DNA from: Diphasiastrum complanatum
Lineage: Eukaryota; Streptophyta; Lycopodiopsida; Lycopodiales; Lycopodiaceae
Assembly: GCA_029204225.1 (NCBI GenBank)
Contig: CM055101.1
Location: forward strand, 7,873,316 to 7,937,315
Length of the DNA stretch: 64,000 nucleotides
Direction of reading: 5' to 3'
In this document: piece by piece, positions 31,891 to 43,750 of the stretch
Position numbering within the stretch: the first letter of the stretch is position 1
Layout: the number at the start of each line of letters is the position of its first letter
Notes under the pieces: model-generated
The model's input: the letters and a program-made list of their open reading frames with translations, nothing else
What the model was told of the DNA's origin: nothing
Database searches by the model: none
Translations under genes and position numbers: made by a program

Positions 31891-32869
31891 ACGGTATCTT
31901 GAGGAGTAATGGTACGGTAGTAATACGGAGAACCCCAAGGAAGTGATATTTTGGGGGTTTGTGCATTGTGATGTAACTCACGTGTATATAGCCCGTACTT
32001 TTCTTTTGGGTAGGATGTTATCTGTTATTCTTTTGAGGCCTAGGTTTTGTTCATTTTCGGGAGGATCCATATCCAGTCTTTTTTATTTGTTGTGGAATTG
32101 TTTTTAACTATATGGATTCATGATTAGAATTTCGGTTACATAAGATTAAGATGGTGCTTGTTTGGATTGTTTTTGTGCGATTTATTTCTGAGTTCTTTTC
32201 TGTTTTGCCAAAATGGATGTTGGTAATGTGCCAAGAAGACCTCGTCGTCATCAATGACAGCCTAGTGAATCAGATGCTACAATTGAAGAAGAATTTGGTG
32301 ACCATGTTTGTACGACAACATAATCAGCATATTGCAACTATGGAAATGGAGCACTTTGAGGGGTTTGAGATATGGAACAGGGACTACAAACTGTCTGGCG
32401 TTAGTATTGTGTTACTCTTGGTAGACGACATCATTTTGTTCTTTGTGATAATTTTGGTAGGAGATGTTGTGCGAATCAAGCAAAAGATGATCTGCAGGTT
32501 ATAGTAGTATTTTGGTGTCACTCTTTTGTGATGTCTTGGGGTTTTATGGAGTGTATGGCCTCAACTATGATTTTGTAATTTAGACTTTCTTTTACTTGTG
32601 TGTTTCTGGATTTTGTGGGGTAAGATATCTACGTTTTCTTTGGAATTATTGGTTTCACGGGTTTACGGTTTTGAAGGATCTGATCCTTTTGTGATTTTCG
32701 GGTATGTTGCGGTTTTACAATATTATTGAGGTTACGGTGAATTCTACATTAGTGGATGTTCTAAGTTTTGCAGTTGCACTGTTTTATGTGGTTATAAGCG
32801 TCTTTGAGATTCTGGCTTCCTATTTAGCATTCCATCTGCTTGTAGTTTAGTACTACATGCATCAATCAC
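31891..32869 (+). other. Sequence 3' of gypsy integrase; one short open frame
   Basis: Possible gypsy 3' LTR and leader (TATATAGCCCG near 31985). A 117-residue frame at 32151-32504 (LVNQMLQLKKNLVTMFVRQ, FEGFEIWNRDYKL) is not recognised and overlaps an alternative frame MDVGNVPRRPRRHQ that reads like a Gag start. No LTR borders can be fixed. Confidence 0.3.
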
Positions 32870-33420
32870 TATGGCAACCATCACGAAGATGTTCAATTTC
32901 ATACATCGTTATGAAGTAAACGTGAACTTGATTTAAACTCATTTAGGGGAGTTGAAGCTGCAGCATTTGACAAATTTCCAACCTAATAAGGTAGAGGATG
33001 CTACTAAAGAATTTATAATCAATTCTGTAGCTGTGCGAATGGAAGTTATTGTACCAGGGTTTGTGAAGTCAGCATGGAAATCATAGAAGAAGCATATTGT
33101 ACTGCTTTCGAGTTACCATTCAATTTTGATGAACTCAAGGTTCCTTCTATCACCATAATAATTTCTTTCCACCACAGGCTTTGTCAAAGGACCAGGGTTA
33201 CCGTTTGAGTTTATGCAAGTCTTCTACATTGGGATTGTTAGCAGGTGGATGAGCCAAGTTTTTTTTGGAAAGCGGACTGAACATGATATGTTAGTCAAAT
33301 CTTTTGCTTTGATTGAAGCGCGCTAAATGGTACGGATTCCATGGAGAAAATTTTCTTATGCACAATTTGTGAAGTGTTGGCAGCAGACATAAAGAGTTGG
33401 GACTATTGAGGAAGAGGCGC
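32870..33420 (+). pseudogene. Unidentified reading frame U, copy 2
   Basis: Plus-strand coding remnant with several stops: MFNFIHRYEVNVNLI, EDATKEFIINSVAVRMEVI, GPGLPFEFMQVFYIGIV, SRWMSQVFFGKRTEHDMLV, VRIPWRKFSYAQFVKCWQQ, ending at LTR J. Its end matches 7665-7810. No family recognised; it may belong to a gypsy polyprotein. Confidence 0.45.
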
Positions 33421-33422
33421 CT

Positions 33423-33731
33423 TATTGGAATTTCCAATCCTGACAGCTTTCACAGAACAATGGCAACGATTACAGAGAATTAATCACAAAGAAATCAGAC
33501 CATTCGAAAGATGACAGATGCTTGAACAATAGCGTAGGAGACAGAAAAACGTACGTACTCATTAATTAAAGCTTATACATATAGTAACTTGTTTCACAGG
33601 TCAAGAAGACCATGCTTCACATACTTGCCAAGAAATCATTTAACCACGTAGCCTATGCCACATCATCATCCTAACTAACTGAATCCGCTCATATGACATG
33701 TGCTTTGGCATATTGGATGTCTATTCCAACA
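33423..33731 (-). repeat. LTR J, copy 2 (309 bp)
   Basis: Inverted counterpart of 7356-7664, same length, same CA-to-TA change at its end. It abuts frame U on the same side as in copy 1. Confidence 0.75.
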
Positions 33732-33748
33732 AACTCCAACTCATTCAA

Positions 33749-34625
33749 CTATGTCAAAGCATCATCTACATTTTCAAGTCCCATTTGATTTCTTAATCTT
33801 ATGAACTTATCTCTACTTAAACACTTAGTCATTATGTTTGCTATCATATCCTCAATGCTACAATAATTCAAATTGACAAAACCAGATTGAACCAAGTCTT
33901 TGCAGACTGATATGTTTGTTGCGCTTATGAAAACCTCTGTTCCTGCATATATGGATTGATCCTTGGTTGTCAATGAATATGGTGAAACCTTTGTCACTGA
34001 TCCTTGATTCTTTGCACATGTTGATTAACCAGATGTATTCTTTAGTGGCTTGGCATAGTCCCACAAACTCCACCTCTATAGAGGATAGGGTCACTGATCT
34101 TTGCTTCAAGCTTGCCCAAGTGATTGCTCCACCAGCTTTCATGAAGACATATCCGCTGGTGGATTTGCGGTCGTCAATATCTCCCCCCCAATCAGAATCC
34201 GTATAACATGTGGTTTCAGCTATGCTCCCTCTATAGATTATCCCCAATCCATCAGTTCCTTTTAGGTAGCGTAGAACTCTCTTTGCTGCGTTCCAATGTT
34301 CCTTTCCTGGATTTGACGAGTACTGACTGAGTTTTCCAACAGCAGTAGCTATGTCTGGTCTGGTACAGACCATAGCATACATTGATGAACCTATCAAATT
34401 GCTATATGGACAATTGCACATTCCATCTCTGTCATCCTCACCTGTAGGACACATGTCCTTGCTTAGCCTTATCCCAAGTTCTAGAGGAGTGCTCATAGGA
34501 TTGCAATCCCCCATCTTGAATTTTCTTATCACATCTCTGATGTATTTTCCTTGACTAATGCCGATCAACCCTTTTTCTTTGTTCCTTTTAACTTCTATCC
34601 CTAGACAATAATGTATGTTCCCCAA
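33749..34625 (-). pseudogene. Copia element J, copy 2: RT end and RNase H
   Basis: Minus strand: NIHYCLGIEVKRNKEKGLIG, YAMVCTRPDIATAVGKLSQY, YTDSDWGGDIDDRKSTSGY, SSIEVEFVGLCQATKEYIW, and terminal MGLENVDDALT. The first part of RT present in copy 1 is lost at 34622, where element C begins head-to-head. Confidence 0.85.
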
Positions 34626-35350
34626 ATCTAACGATGATTGTCCAAAGACTAAGAAAGAGAGAGAACAGATGCAGCTCACACCTTACAGAAAGCTAATAGG
34701 ATCACTGATGTACCTTGCAGACAACACATGTCCTGATACTGCTTATGCAGTATTCAGTATGAGCCAATTCTGCACGAATCTAGGCTCAACACATTGGAAG
34801 ATTGCAAAACACATTTTGCAATATCTTCAATTAACGAGGGATTATGGCTTGTTTTATTGTCGTAATGCAGATTTCAAGATGCTTTCCTATAGTGATGCTA
34901 GTTGGGCATCCCTTAAGGACGACTATAAAAGCGTCTCAGGAGGATGCACCATCGCATCAGGAGTAGCAGTTCTCTGGGTCATCAAGAAGCAGACCATTGT
35001 GGCCCAGTCATCCTACGAAGCAGAGTACGTTGTAGCAGCAAAGATGGCCAACGAGATAATCTGGCTAAGGCAGTTCCTGGAAAAATTGGGCGAAATAGAG
35101 AACGACCCTCTGGTCTTGCAGATGGATAACACCTCTGCAATACATCTAACAAAAGATCTCGTGTTCCATTTGAGAACAAAGCACGTTGTGATCAAGTACC
35201 ACTTGATTAGGGATCTAATTGAGAAGAAGATGTTGCAGATCACCTTCATCGAAACGAAAAGATATGGTTGCCGACATCTTCACCAAAGCCCTGGACAGAG
35301 GACTTTTTGAGAGACAGAGGAGTAGTCTTGGGATTGTAAAGCTATCATGC
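34620..35350 (+). pseudogene. Copia element C, copy 2: RT end and RNase H
   Basis: NDDCPKTKKEREQMQLTPYR, MYLADNTCPDTAYAVFSMSQ, DASWASLKDDYKSVSGG, QSSYEAEYVVAAKMANEIIW, QMDNTSAIHLTKDLVFHLRT. A frameshift near 35265 separates the end (DIFTKALDRGLFERQRSSLG). The YVDD segment present in copy 1 is deleted. Confidence 0.85.
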
Positions 35351-35363
35351 TTTGAGAGGGAAC

Positions 35364-35820
35364 TGAAGAAACAAAATGTTTTTGTTTACAAAGCCTTGCT
35401 AGCTTTCAGCCCTCTGCCTAACAAAAATGTTCACGAACACGAAAGTCAAGAGACACGAAACACGAAAGATTCGCGAACACCTGATGAGAAGACACGAATG
35501 TGAAAGATTCGTGAACGAGAATCTTTTGCGATCCAGCACGAGAAAGTCAGACGACATAAATGAAACAAATGACGCGACATGAAAAACGTCGCGAAACTCT
35601 TTTCTGCCCTCACACTCCAAAGAGTGCCAACAAGATTATGCAAGTACCCAGAAGTACGGATGTCTGATTTGATGGCATGACATCAGTAGATACACTCTAG
35701 GTCGTGGCTGATCTGCCACTCTTGTAATTTCTTGATTAGTTGTAGATGTTTAATTACTTTAATCTAAAAACTACACAGGATGACTATATACTTACTGGAT
35801 GATACTTGATAGATATACAG
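35364..35820 (+). repeat. LTR C, copy 2, first half
   Basis: Starts TGAAGAAACAAAATG after a purine tract (GAGAGGGAAC). It ends abruptly at 35820 (GATAGATATACAG), where sequence jumps to LTR B; the remaining half is at 37993-38509 in inverted orientation. Confidence 0.85.
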
Positions 35821-36671
35821 TGTCGGGTTTTTCACCTATCAGAATTTGGGAAGAAAAATACAGACTATAGCAATAATCAGTCTAAAAGTATAGACTATTG
35901 AAAAACAGTCTATTTTCTGCAGGTTTCATTTGAGAGAGTAATATTGAGAGAAGGAAGAAGAGTTGTTGGGATGAGTAGGAGTTGTCAAATTTCAGAGTTT
36001 ATGGACTGAAATTGATCGACAAATGATCACAAAGAGTGATTGGTAGCTTGGGATCTTGATCTATATCAAGACTAGCTTCCAAATCTAGCTTCTACTTGAC
36101 AATCTTTGTGTTTCCAAGCAAGAACAATAAAAAAAGATGATCCACGGCTTCACATGTGTGAAGTACAGCTACTGTACGCCCTGATAACAGAGAAATAGTT
36201 CACTTATCATTTACAGAGTAGTCATCCACAAAGAAAGTGCTTAAGAGAGTCAAAACACAATGATAGCTTCACAAACCAAGATTTCTCATCATTGCTCAAT
36301 AATGGATCCATCATGGATCAAGTACAAATTCACCATAATCTCTCTCTAAGCTACATCCAACATGTGTAGGACATCTCATTGTACTTATCCATATCCACTT
36401 TGGATAAGATCTATCAAGTTTGTCACATCATCCATTGGTGGTTTGTGTTGACCTTCTAGATTCCTACAATCTAGGACCTAACTCCTATAATTTAGGAGAT
36501 GTCATATTAGACTCAAATGAAAGCTAATCAAAATAGATCTGAATATTAAAAGTGTCATTTCACATGTGTGGACAGGTCCTCACACGTGTGGATCCACATA
36601 GATGTCTAATATTCATCAAAAACCATGTGAAAATTGCTAAATTCTAACAGGAGTTAGATTAAATTCCAGCA
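35821..36671 (-). repeat. LTR B, copy 2, 5' LTR remnant (inverted, interrupted)
   Basis: 35821-35982 and 36650-36671 together match the outer end of LTR B at 2598-2781 and share the TGCTGG start variant. A solo LTR interrupts it. The inner part of the LTR is missing. Confidence 0.85.
35983..36649. mobile_element. Solo LTR S (667 bp) with GGAGT target duplication
   Basis: Edges TGTCAAATTT and ATTCTAACA, flanked by GGAGT at 35978-35982 and 36650-36654. The uninterrupted LTR B at about 2760 has a single GGAGT, so the insertion is clean. It contains CACATGTGTG (36151, 36561) and CACACGTGTG (36581). No internal domains. It does not match the other LTRs of the window beyond these motifs. Confidence 0.9.
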
Positions 36672-36676
36672 CATTG

Positions 36677-37822
36677 CTTTGAATTGAACAAGGCTCTACA
36701 GTCCTGATTAGTGAACTTGCTGACTAACAATAAATTTTTGGTCAGTTTGAGTACGTAAAGTACATCCTTGAGCAAGGTCATTTTACCATTTGGAAGATAA
36801 AGACGAATAGATCCTTTGACTTCAATTTGCAGTGCACTTGACATACTTCAAATCTATTGGTGTGAGGTCTTTGAATAAGGACTTACATGAAGTCATGTGC
36901 TGAAAGCACCAGAATCGAGATACCAATCCAATGCATCTCTAATGGGTTCGTCTTGTATCATTAACAGAGTTGGGTCTTCATGAGAGGTTCTGGCATAATC
37001 ATATCCTCCATCCTGCTACATCTTTTTTGCTTCGTTATGCTTGAGAACTCGACAATCCTTGATGTCGTGGTTGGTTCTCTTGTAGTACTTGCAGAAGAGT
37101 CTGGTCTTAGGCTTTTGATGTTGTCGATTGTGCGGTTGCGATTGCTGGTCTGAATCTGTTTGCTCAACTTTTGTCTTCTTGTCCTTCAAAGATTTCTTCT
37201 TCAGGAGCTATTGCTTATTTGAATAGAGTGACTATCTTCGAATTCGACGTAAATAAGATTTTCCTTCTTACTTCTTCCTATAATAAACTCGTTGTCACCT
37301 TTTGTAGAGACAGGTCAAGAGCATTGCTAAGTAGCAATACTAGATTGTCGTAAGAGGGAGGAAGACTGGACAGAAAAGACATGTTAGCATCTTCGTCCGA
37401 TATTGGCAAACCTACTACAACTAATTGATTGAGTAGTTGTTTGAATTTGTTAAGATGATCAGTGAATGGGGTTGCTTCACTCATCTTGAGTGACAAGAAC
37501 TTCTTTCTCAAGAAGAGACGAGTCGATACATCTGTTGTTTCATATAGACCAGTAAGAATGTCCCATGCCTCTTTGGAGATGGAACAATTAACTACATGAG
37601 CTATTTGTGAATCTTTAAAATTCAAAGATACAATGGCAAGAGCTTTGTCATCCTTAGCTTCCTAGGCGGTCAGCATGTCAAGTTTAGCTGGCTTGGCTAT
37701 TATACCGTTGACGTATCCCTAGAGTCCTTCTTTTGTATTATCTTCATCTTGAGCTTTCACATGTGGAAGTCATCACCATTGAACTTGTTGATCAAACAGA
37801 TTTCTGAAGATGTTCTTTCCAT
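36677..37822 (-). pseudogene. Copia element A, copy 2: gag-protease fragment
   Basis: Collinear with 2787-3933 and with the same broken zinc knuckle (second Cys to Tyr), protease half (36844-36677) and UBN2 region (37625-37278). Gag ATG at 37822. It reads minus while the other half of the same element (42919-43680) reads plus, showing that this piece was inverted. Confidence 0.85.
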
Positions 37823-37879
37823 GATGAATGATCTAAGTATAGTAAACAGTTACAAATATTAATAGTAGTTTGGAATGAT

Positions 37880-37992
37880 GGCTCTGATACCACTCTGTTG
37901 GGTGCTCTAATACCACTGTTGGGTGGCTCTTGAAGAGATTAGGTGCAGAATAGAAAACAGAGCTCCAACATAGAGAACTTTAACATGAGATT
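37880..37992 (-). repeat. Primer site and inner end of LTR A, copy 2
   Basis: GGCTCTGATACCA at 37880-37892, then LTR A from 37896 (TGTTGGGTGCTC) to 37992, where LTR C starts as in copy 1. The last bases are AGATT instead of AGCTT. Confidence 0.7.
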
Positions 37993-38509
37993 TGATGACG
38001 AATTTGCCTGTGCAGTCGTAGTCACGATCGCGAAATAGTCACAAAAACGAAACAGTCGATTCAATGCAATTCGGATGGATTTCAGATGCGATCGCTGGAC
38101 ACTGCCAGCTAAATCACTCCCACAGTCCTCCAAAATGTAGTCAAGCACTGTTGATCTACATTTATAGATTAATATAGCATTCAACAAAGTTTCAACCAAT
38201 GTGCAGAATTAAATGAATGAGAGAATCAAACACACAAATAACAGTAGACACATTTGCATTCAAGATCATACATTGTAAAATGACATGTGCACAATGGCTA
38301 CAAGATCATCTATTAGTTTTCTCTCTGATTCTTCAAGCACTGCATGCAGATCCACGTAGTGCATTGGCATGAGAGAAATACAGTTCTCTCATGAGTGATT
38401 GTCCCACTTACTAACGGACTGTTGGATCTTCGGATCCTAGACATAATTGTCTCGCACGCAAGCAGACATGTATTCTGTGTTTTCGTCTTCTTGCTTACTA
38501 CATCAGACT
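37993..38509 (-). repeat. LTR C, copy 2, second half (inverted)
   Basis: Matches 4103-4620 and stops at CATCAGACT, where element B coding sequence begins. With 35364-35820 it makes up one LTR C, minus about 12 bp at the breakpoint. Confidence 0.85.
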
Positions 38510-38510
38510 A

Positions 38511-39381
38511 ACAACAACACAATCAACATCAATCATCCAAGACCAAACTCTTTTGAAAATATTGCAAAAGATCAAACCACGACATTAAGGATTGTCGTAT
38601 CCTGAAGCACAATGAAGCGAGGAAGAAGATGCAACAGCACCAAGAGAGAGGCTCTGACACTATCAAAAATCCACAAGAAGAGGACAAGACGCTGATGGTA
38701 CAAGACCAACCAAGTAGAGATGACTATCAATGGTATCTTGATTCAAGTGCTTCACAGTACATGACACCATGTAAGAACCTATTTTTTACTCTCACAGCAA
38801 TAGATTCAAAGTACATTTTCTTCGGCGACTCAAGTTCACACAAAGTTGAAGGCCAAGGCTCCATTCGACTCCAATTTCCTAATGACATTACTAGACAACT
38901 AAATGTTGTACTTTACATACCCAAATTAAAAAAAAAAATATTATCTATTAGCAAGATCAGTGATCAAGACTATAGAACTTTGTTTGTTGCTAGCCGATGT
39001 ACTATTTTTGATGGGAACTCTAATGAAATCCTCTTTGCACACAGAGAAGAAAATTTGTATATCTTGAGTCACGATTATGCACTTATTGTGAGTAATTTTG
39101 ATGCTCATGTTTGGCATCAAAGACTAGATCACTTAAACATGTGTTCAATCTTGTACATGTATCATAACAAAATGGTCAAGGATAAGAATATCAATGTTGT
39201 TACTACAGCTAATCTGATTGTCTATGAAAATTGTTTACTAGGGAAACTACCTAGAACAAAATTTTCAAGAGGACAAGCCAAGAGAGCAAAGTCCATTTTG
39301 TCACTGATTCACAGTGACTTATGTGGTCCCATGAGTGTACCCCTCTTTCGGTCAAGATCTATATTTCATTACATTCATTGA
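38511..39381 (+). pseudogene. Copia element B, copy 2: gag end, protease, pre-integrase
   Basis: Starts in the gag linker. The zinc knuckle has its first Cys codon changed to TGA, followed by KYCKRSNHDIKDC. Protease: WYLDSSASQYMTPCKNLFF, with DSSA where DSGA is expected, so the catalytic Gly is replaced. Pre-integrase: HVWHQRLDHLNMCSILYMYH; start of integrase LLGKLPRTKFSRGQAKRAKS. ATG 38629 is just the first Met in the open stretch. Confidence 0.85.
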
Positions 39382-40260
39382 TGACTGCTCCCGATTTACC
39401 AGACTCATGTTCATAAAGAAGAAATCAGAAGCATTCAATTGCCTCAAATAATTCAAGCAATATGCTGAGAATCAGACCGGTCAGAGAATCAAGGCCCTGC
39501 GGTCTAATTTGGGGGGAGAGTACCTATAAAATGAAATGGCGGACTACTTATCATCATGTGGCATGCACCATCAGCTCATGGCCAGCTACACTCCATAGCA
39601 TAATGGCGTAGCTGAGCGAAAGAACCAAACACTATTGGTAGCTGCACAATCCATGACTGTCAATGCTCCATTACCCCAAAACTTTTGGGCTGAAGCAATT
39701 TCTACAGTCTGCAAAATTATTCCAACACTAAGACAGTCGAGTCTAAGACACTGTTTGAAGCCTACTATGGCTACAAACCAAGTCTGAAACACTTACGTGT
39801 ATTTGGAGGTCTCTGCTATGCTCAAATTCTGTCTGATATGAGAAAGAAATTAGACCTAGTAAGCTATAAGTATATCTTTATCGGCTATTCAACATCACAC
39901 AAGGCATATCGTATCTATGATGTTGATTTAAGTCAGTCGTGATGTTGTCTTTCTTGAAGACAAGTTCTATGATTTCAAGCAGAAGCAGCCAATAGAGGAG
40001 TCTGTCATAATTGCTCCATTCTCCATCGATAGACATCGACCTACAAATGTTCATATGCAGGAGTTTGTCCCAACAGCTCCATTTACCATCGATGGGCCTA
40101 GACCCATGACTGTTCAACCACAAGCTGAAGCTATCCCAGTCATTCACCTAGGAGAAACATCCACTCAACCACCTGTAGTTTGAAGGTTTGCAAGACAACG
40201 ATAGCAACCTGATCATTTCATCCCTCAGGCGTTCATCAGTGATAATGGACCTACCACGGT
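39360..40260 (+). pseudogene. Copia element B, copy 2: integrase
   Basis: TFIDDCSRFTRLMFIKKKSE (first catalytic Asp), LRSNLGGEYL (the usual S-D-N/G of the second Asp is changed to SNLGG), YTP*HNGVAERKNQTLLVAA (catalytic Glu region), NFWAEAISTVC. The C-terminal part has frameshifts, then VSRDVVFLEDKFYDF. Several stops. Confidence 0.8.
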
Positions 40261-40261
40261 G

Positions 40262-41720
40262 TAGAAACACTGTCAATGCCCAATGCAGACGAATGGAAAG
40301 CTATCATGGATGCTAAGTACCATTTCTTGATAAAGAACAAGATTTGGAGTCTTGTCAATCCTCCTGCAGGTATTGACTCTAAATAGATCTTCAAGCTAAA
40401 GCTTAAGCCAGATGGATCAATATCCAAATGAAAAGCTCGATTAGTGGTTATAGGATTTGAGCAAGTTTATGGAATAGATTACACTGACACCTTCAGTACA
40501 ATGGTAAAGCATCAATCTATTTGCACCTTCCTGGCTATAGCCGCTATACAGGATCTGGACATTAACTAGATGGACGTCCAGATAGCATTCCTTTATGGGT
40601 ATATACAAGAACACATATTCATTTATCAACCAGAAGGTTACGTCCTTCAAGGCAAAAAGCATTTGGTATGTAAATTGCATAAGGCATTATATGGTCTTAA
40701 GAAAGCTCCCAGGGCTTGGTATGATAGAATAAATCACTTCTTGTTGCAGAATAATTCTACTTCTTGCTCCATAGACTCTAATGTATATCTCAAGCGTAAA
40801 GGGTCAAGCTATGTTATAATAGCATTATACGTTGATGATTGCTTAATTATCAGCAATTCAAATTAGTTATTATAGGAAACCAAATCTCTGCTTTCATCAA
40901 AATATGAGATGACTGATTTAGGCCCAATTCATTACCTACTTGGTATGGAGATCAGCAGAGATCGCGCAAGCAGAATGATCGCTATAAGCCAAGAGTCCTA
41001 TTTAATCAATGTACTTCGCAAATATGGCATGGAAGACTGCAAGCCCATAGACACACCTATGGATCCAGGATCTAAGTTGTCCAAAGACATGTGCCCCAGA
41101 ACTCAAGCAGATCAGCAAGAAATGTGCAGGTATCCTTATCAATCTGTCATAGGATCTATAATGTATTCTATGATCTGCACATGACCTAATCTAGCATATG
41201 TAGTAAGCACACTGTCTCAATACATGTCCAATTCAGTCTTACAACACTGAAAAGCTCTGCAAAGAGTACGAAGGTACATTCAAGCTACAAAGCACTATGC
41301 TTTGAGCTATAATGGTCATACAGAAGCCGCACTCACTTTAGTCACCTATTCAAATTCAGGACAGGAGATGTGGATACCAGGAAATCCACATTGGGATATA
41401 TTTGTTTCCTTGCAGGAGGACCCATTTCATAAAACAACAAAAAGCAAAAATGCATTTGGTTTTGCAGCTACCTCAGCAGTTTGGCTCAGAAGACTACTAC
41501 AGGATCTGCAATTCCCACAAATCGGTCCAACAATACTCCAGTGCGACAATCAGTGCTGCATAGCTCTATCTCTGAACCCATGTACTCATGCTAGATGTTG
41601 TAGTAAGTTACTGTCATACAGACAGTATGTTGGCTGATATTTTGACAAAGTCATTGTCTAGAGATAAACATTCTACTTTAGTAGATATGATAAATCTCAA
41701 CTGTAGTTTAGATTCATAGC
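40262..41720 (+). pseudogene. Copia element B, copy 2: reverse transcriptase and RNase H
   Basis: ADEWKAIMDAKYHFLIKNKI, MDVQIAFLYGYIQEHIFIYQ, LHKALYGLKKAPRAWYDRI, IALYVDDCLIISNSN (YVDD intact), HYLLGMEISRDR, MYSMICT; RNase H is decayed with an inserted or rearranged middle (NAFGFAATSAVWLRRLLQDL, LQCDNQCCIALSLNP). Terminal ADILTKSLSRDK-like sequence precedes the purine tract AATGGGGAG at 41730-41738. In-frame stops at several points. Confidence 0.85.
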
Positions 41721-41738
41721 AGCAAGCTTAATGGGGAG

Positions 41739-42913
41739 TGTTGGAATTTAATCTAACTCCTACTCGTCCCAACAACCCTTCTTCCTTCTCTCAATTTTAC
41801 TCTCTCAACTAAAACCTGCAGAAAATGAACTGTTTTTCAACAGTCTGCATTTTTAGACTGATTGTCGCTACAGTCTATATTTTTCTTTCCAACACCCAGC
41901 ACTGTCGTCTTTTCACCTTTGGGCCATCTTGAGCAGCTAAGTGTTTTGTGACACTTTGTGCTAAGTTGGTTTTTTAGGCCATTTCAAGCACTTTCAAAAA
42001 TGTGACACTGCATTTTTACATGCAGTTTCTGACATGCGACAATTGTGAAAAATGCAACACTGCATTTTTACACGAGATTCCACATAGGCGACAAAAAGGT
42101 GAGAAATGTGACACTGCATTTTTCCACAAGATTCCACACATGCAAAAAATGCGACACCCTGCAGAAATACACAGGATTCCAAGTACAGACTGTCTACGTC
42201 TTCACACTCCAATAACAACTGTTCTAATTAGTCAATTAATCAACTGTTAAGCGATCTTGTAAGTAAAGCTAAAATAATGCAAGACCTTCCAGTTGTTATA
42301 TATGTAAATGAGCAATTAAAGAAGAGATGAGACAAGTGTATGATGTGTAGATGCATGTGTATACTTCAGCAAAGATCAAACGACCAAAACAAGTCTTCTA
42401 CTAACTGACTCCTCAGAGTTAATGACTATATATAGAGAGAGAGAGATTTAGAACTTTACAATTGATTTGAGTCTGTAAGTAGGATCACGTGCTTATCAGC
42501 ACAATTGTATTGTGATCTAATTGTTGTGTTACAATGTCATTATTATATGGATTCGCTATTGTTCTACATCTTTGCATTCTTGTTGAGTGAAATTAACTCT
42601 CACTCATCTTATGCAAACATCATTATCAGAGAAATGTATGGCTGTCTCTGACACCTAAATTATTTCTACATTCTCTTCATATTAGATTATCAGCATTAGA
42701 GGATTGTATGGCTATCCTAGATGCCTAATTGTTTTTGCAATCTCTCTTTCACGGCAGTCTAAAACTCCTACACTGTTAATCTTATTCAACACAAAAGAAC
42801 AGCTCGCAATTTTCGTTTTCTAAGTAATCCACGATTCTATTAACACAGTTATCACTATGCTTTCATCATTTCATAATTGTCTTTGATCTTGTTGGTATCT
42901 CCATTCTCCAACA
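41739..42913 (+). repeat. LTR B, copy 2, 3' LTR (1175 bp)
   Basis: TGTTGGA...TCCAACA, perfect 7-bp terminal inverted repeats, preceded by the purine tract and followed by CAATG (42914-42918), the target duplication. Contains several AAATGYGACACTGCATTTTT units between 41995 and 42160. Confidence 0.9.
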
Positions 42914-42918
42914 CAATG

Positions 42919-43680
42919 TACCATTTTAGGCAAGAACTATAAAGAAGTCCTCTCTGCAAATAGAGAAGGTAATTTGTGCATTCTGGGTCATAAATATGCA
43001 CTTTCTACTAATGTGAGTACTTCAAATACCCAATTATGACATCAAAGATTAGGACACCTAAACATGAGATCAATCTTGTAAATGTATCATAATAGTATAG
43101 TCAAGGATTTGAACTTTAATGCTGCCTCCACTGACATTCGACATGTCTGTGAGATGTGCCTACCAGGCAAACAACCTAGGTCAAGATTCCCAAAGGGACA
43201 AGCCACTAGATCTAAATACATAGTGATCTTGTGGTCCTATGAGTATTCCATCTTTGTTCAACACTATATTTCATCACTTTTATCGATGATTATTCGAGAT
43301 TTACCAAATTATGCTCATTAAGAACAAGTCTAAGGCATTTAACTGTTTCAAAGATTTCAAACAGTTTGCTGAGACACAGACTGCTCAACGACTCAAGACC
43401 TTTCATACAGACAGCGGTGGAGAGTTTCTATCAAATGAAATGTTTGATTATCTGGCATCATTTGGTATTCATCATCAATTCACCACCAGCTACACACCAC
43501 AGCATAATGGAGTAGCTGAAAGGAAGAACCAAACATTGCTAAATGTAGCACGATCGATGATGTCAATGCTCAGCTCCAAGAACTTTTGGGCTGAAGCTAT
43601 TTCAACAGCGTGCTATCTGCAAAACTATTCGAGTACCAAATTAGTCGACTCAAAGGCTCCCTTCGCATTTTTCTAGTTCA
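42919..43680 (+). pseudogene. Copia element A, copy 2: pre-integrase and integrase
   Basis: Picks up the element A frame at the point where B entered. Pre-integrase HQRLGHLNMRSIL, LPGKQPRSRFPKGQATRSK; integrase core FKQFAETQTAQRLKTFHTDS with HTDSGGEFLSNEMF (second Asp) and YTPQHNGVAERKNQTLLNVA (Glu), SSKNFWAEAISTACYLQN. It ends near 43680 at an abrupt change to block V. Confidence 0.85.
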
Positions 43681-43750
43681 AAACTCCAATGGAGAATGGA
43701 TTACCTTTTTCTACCTAAACTTTTTGGTTACAGAAAAGAACAATGAGAGA

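Noticed and set aside
41995-42170. Regular AAATGYGACACTGCATTTTT units as a CRISPR array
   Set aside because: The units are few, irregular and inside an LTR of a plant retrotransposon; there are no unique spacers.
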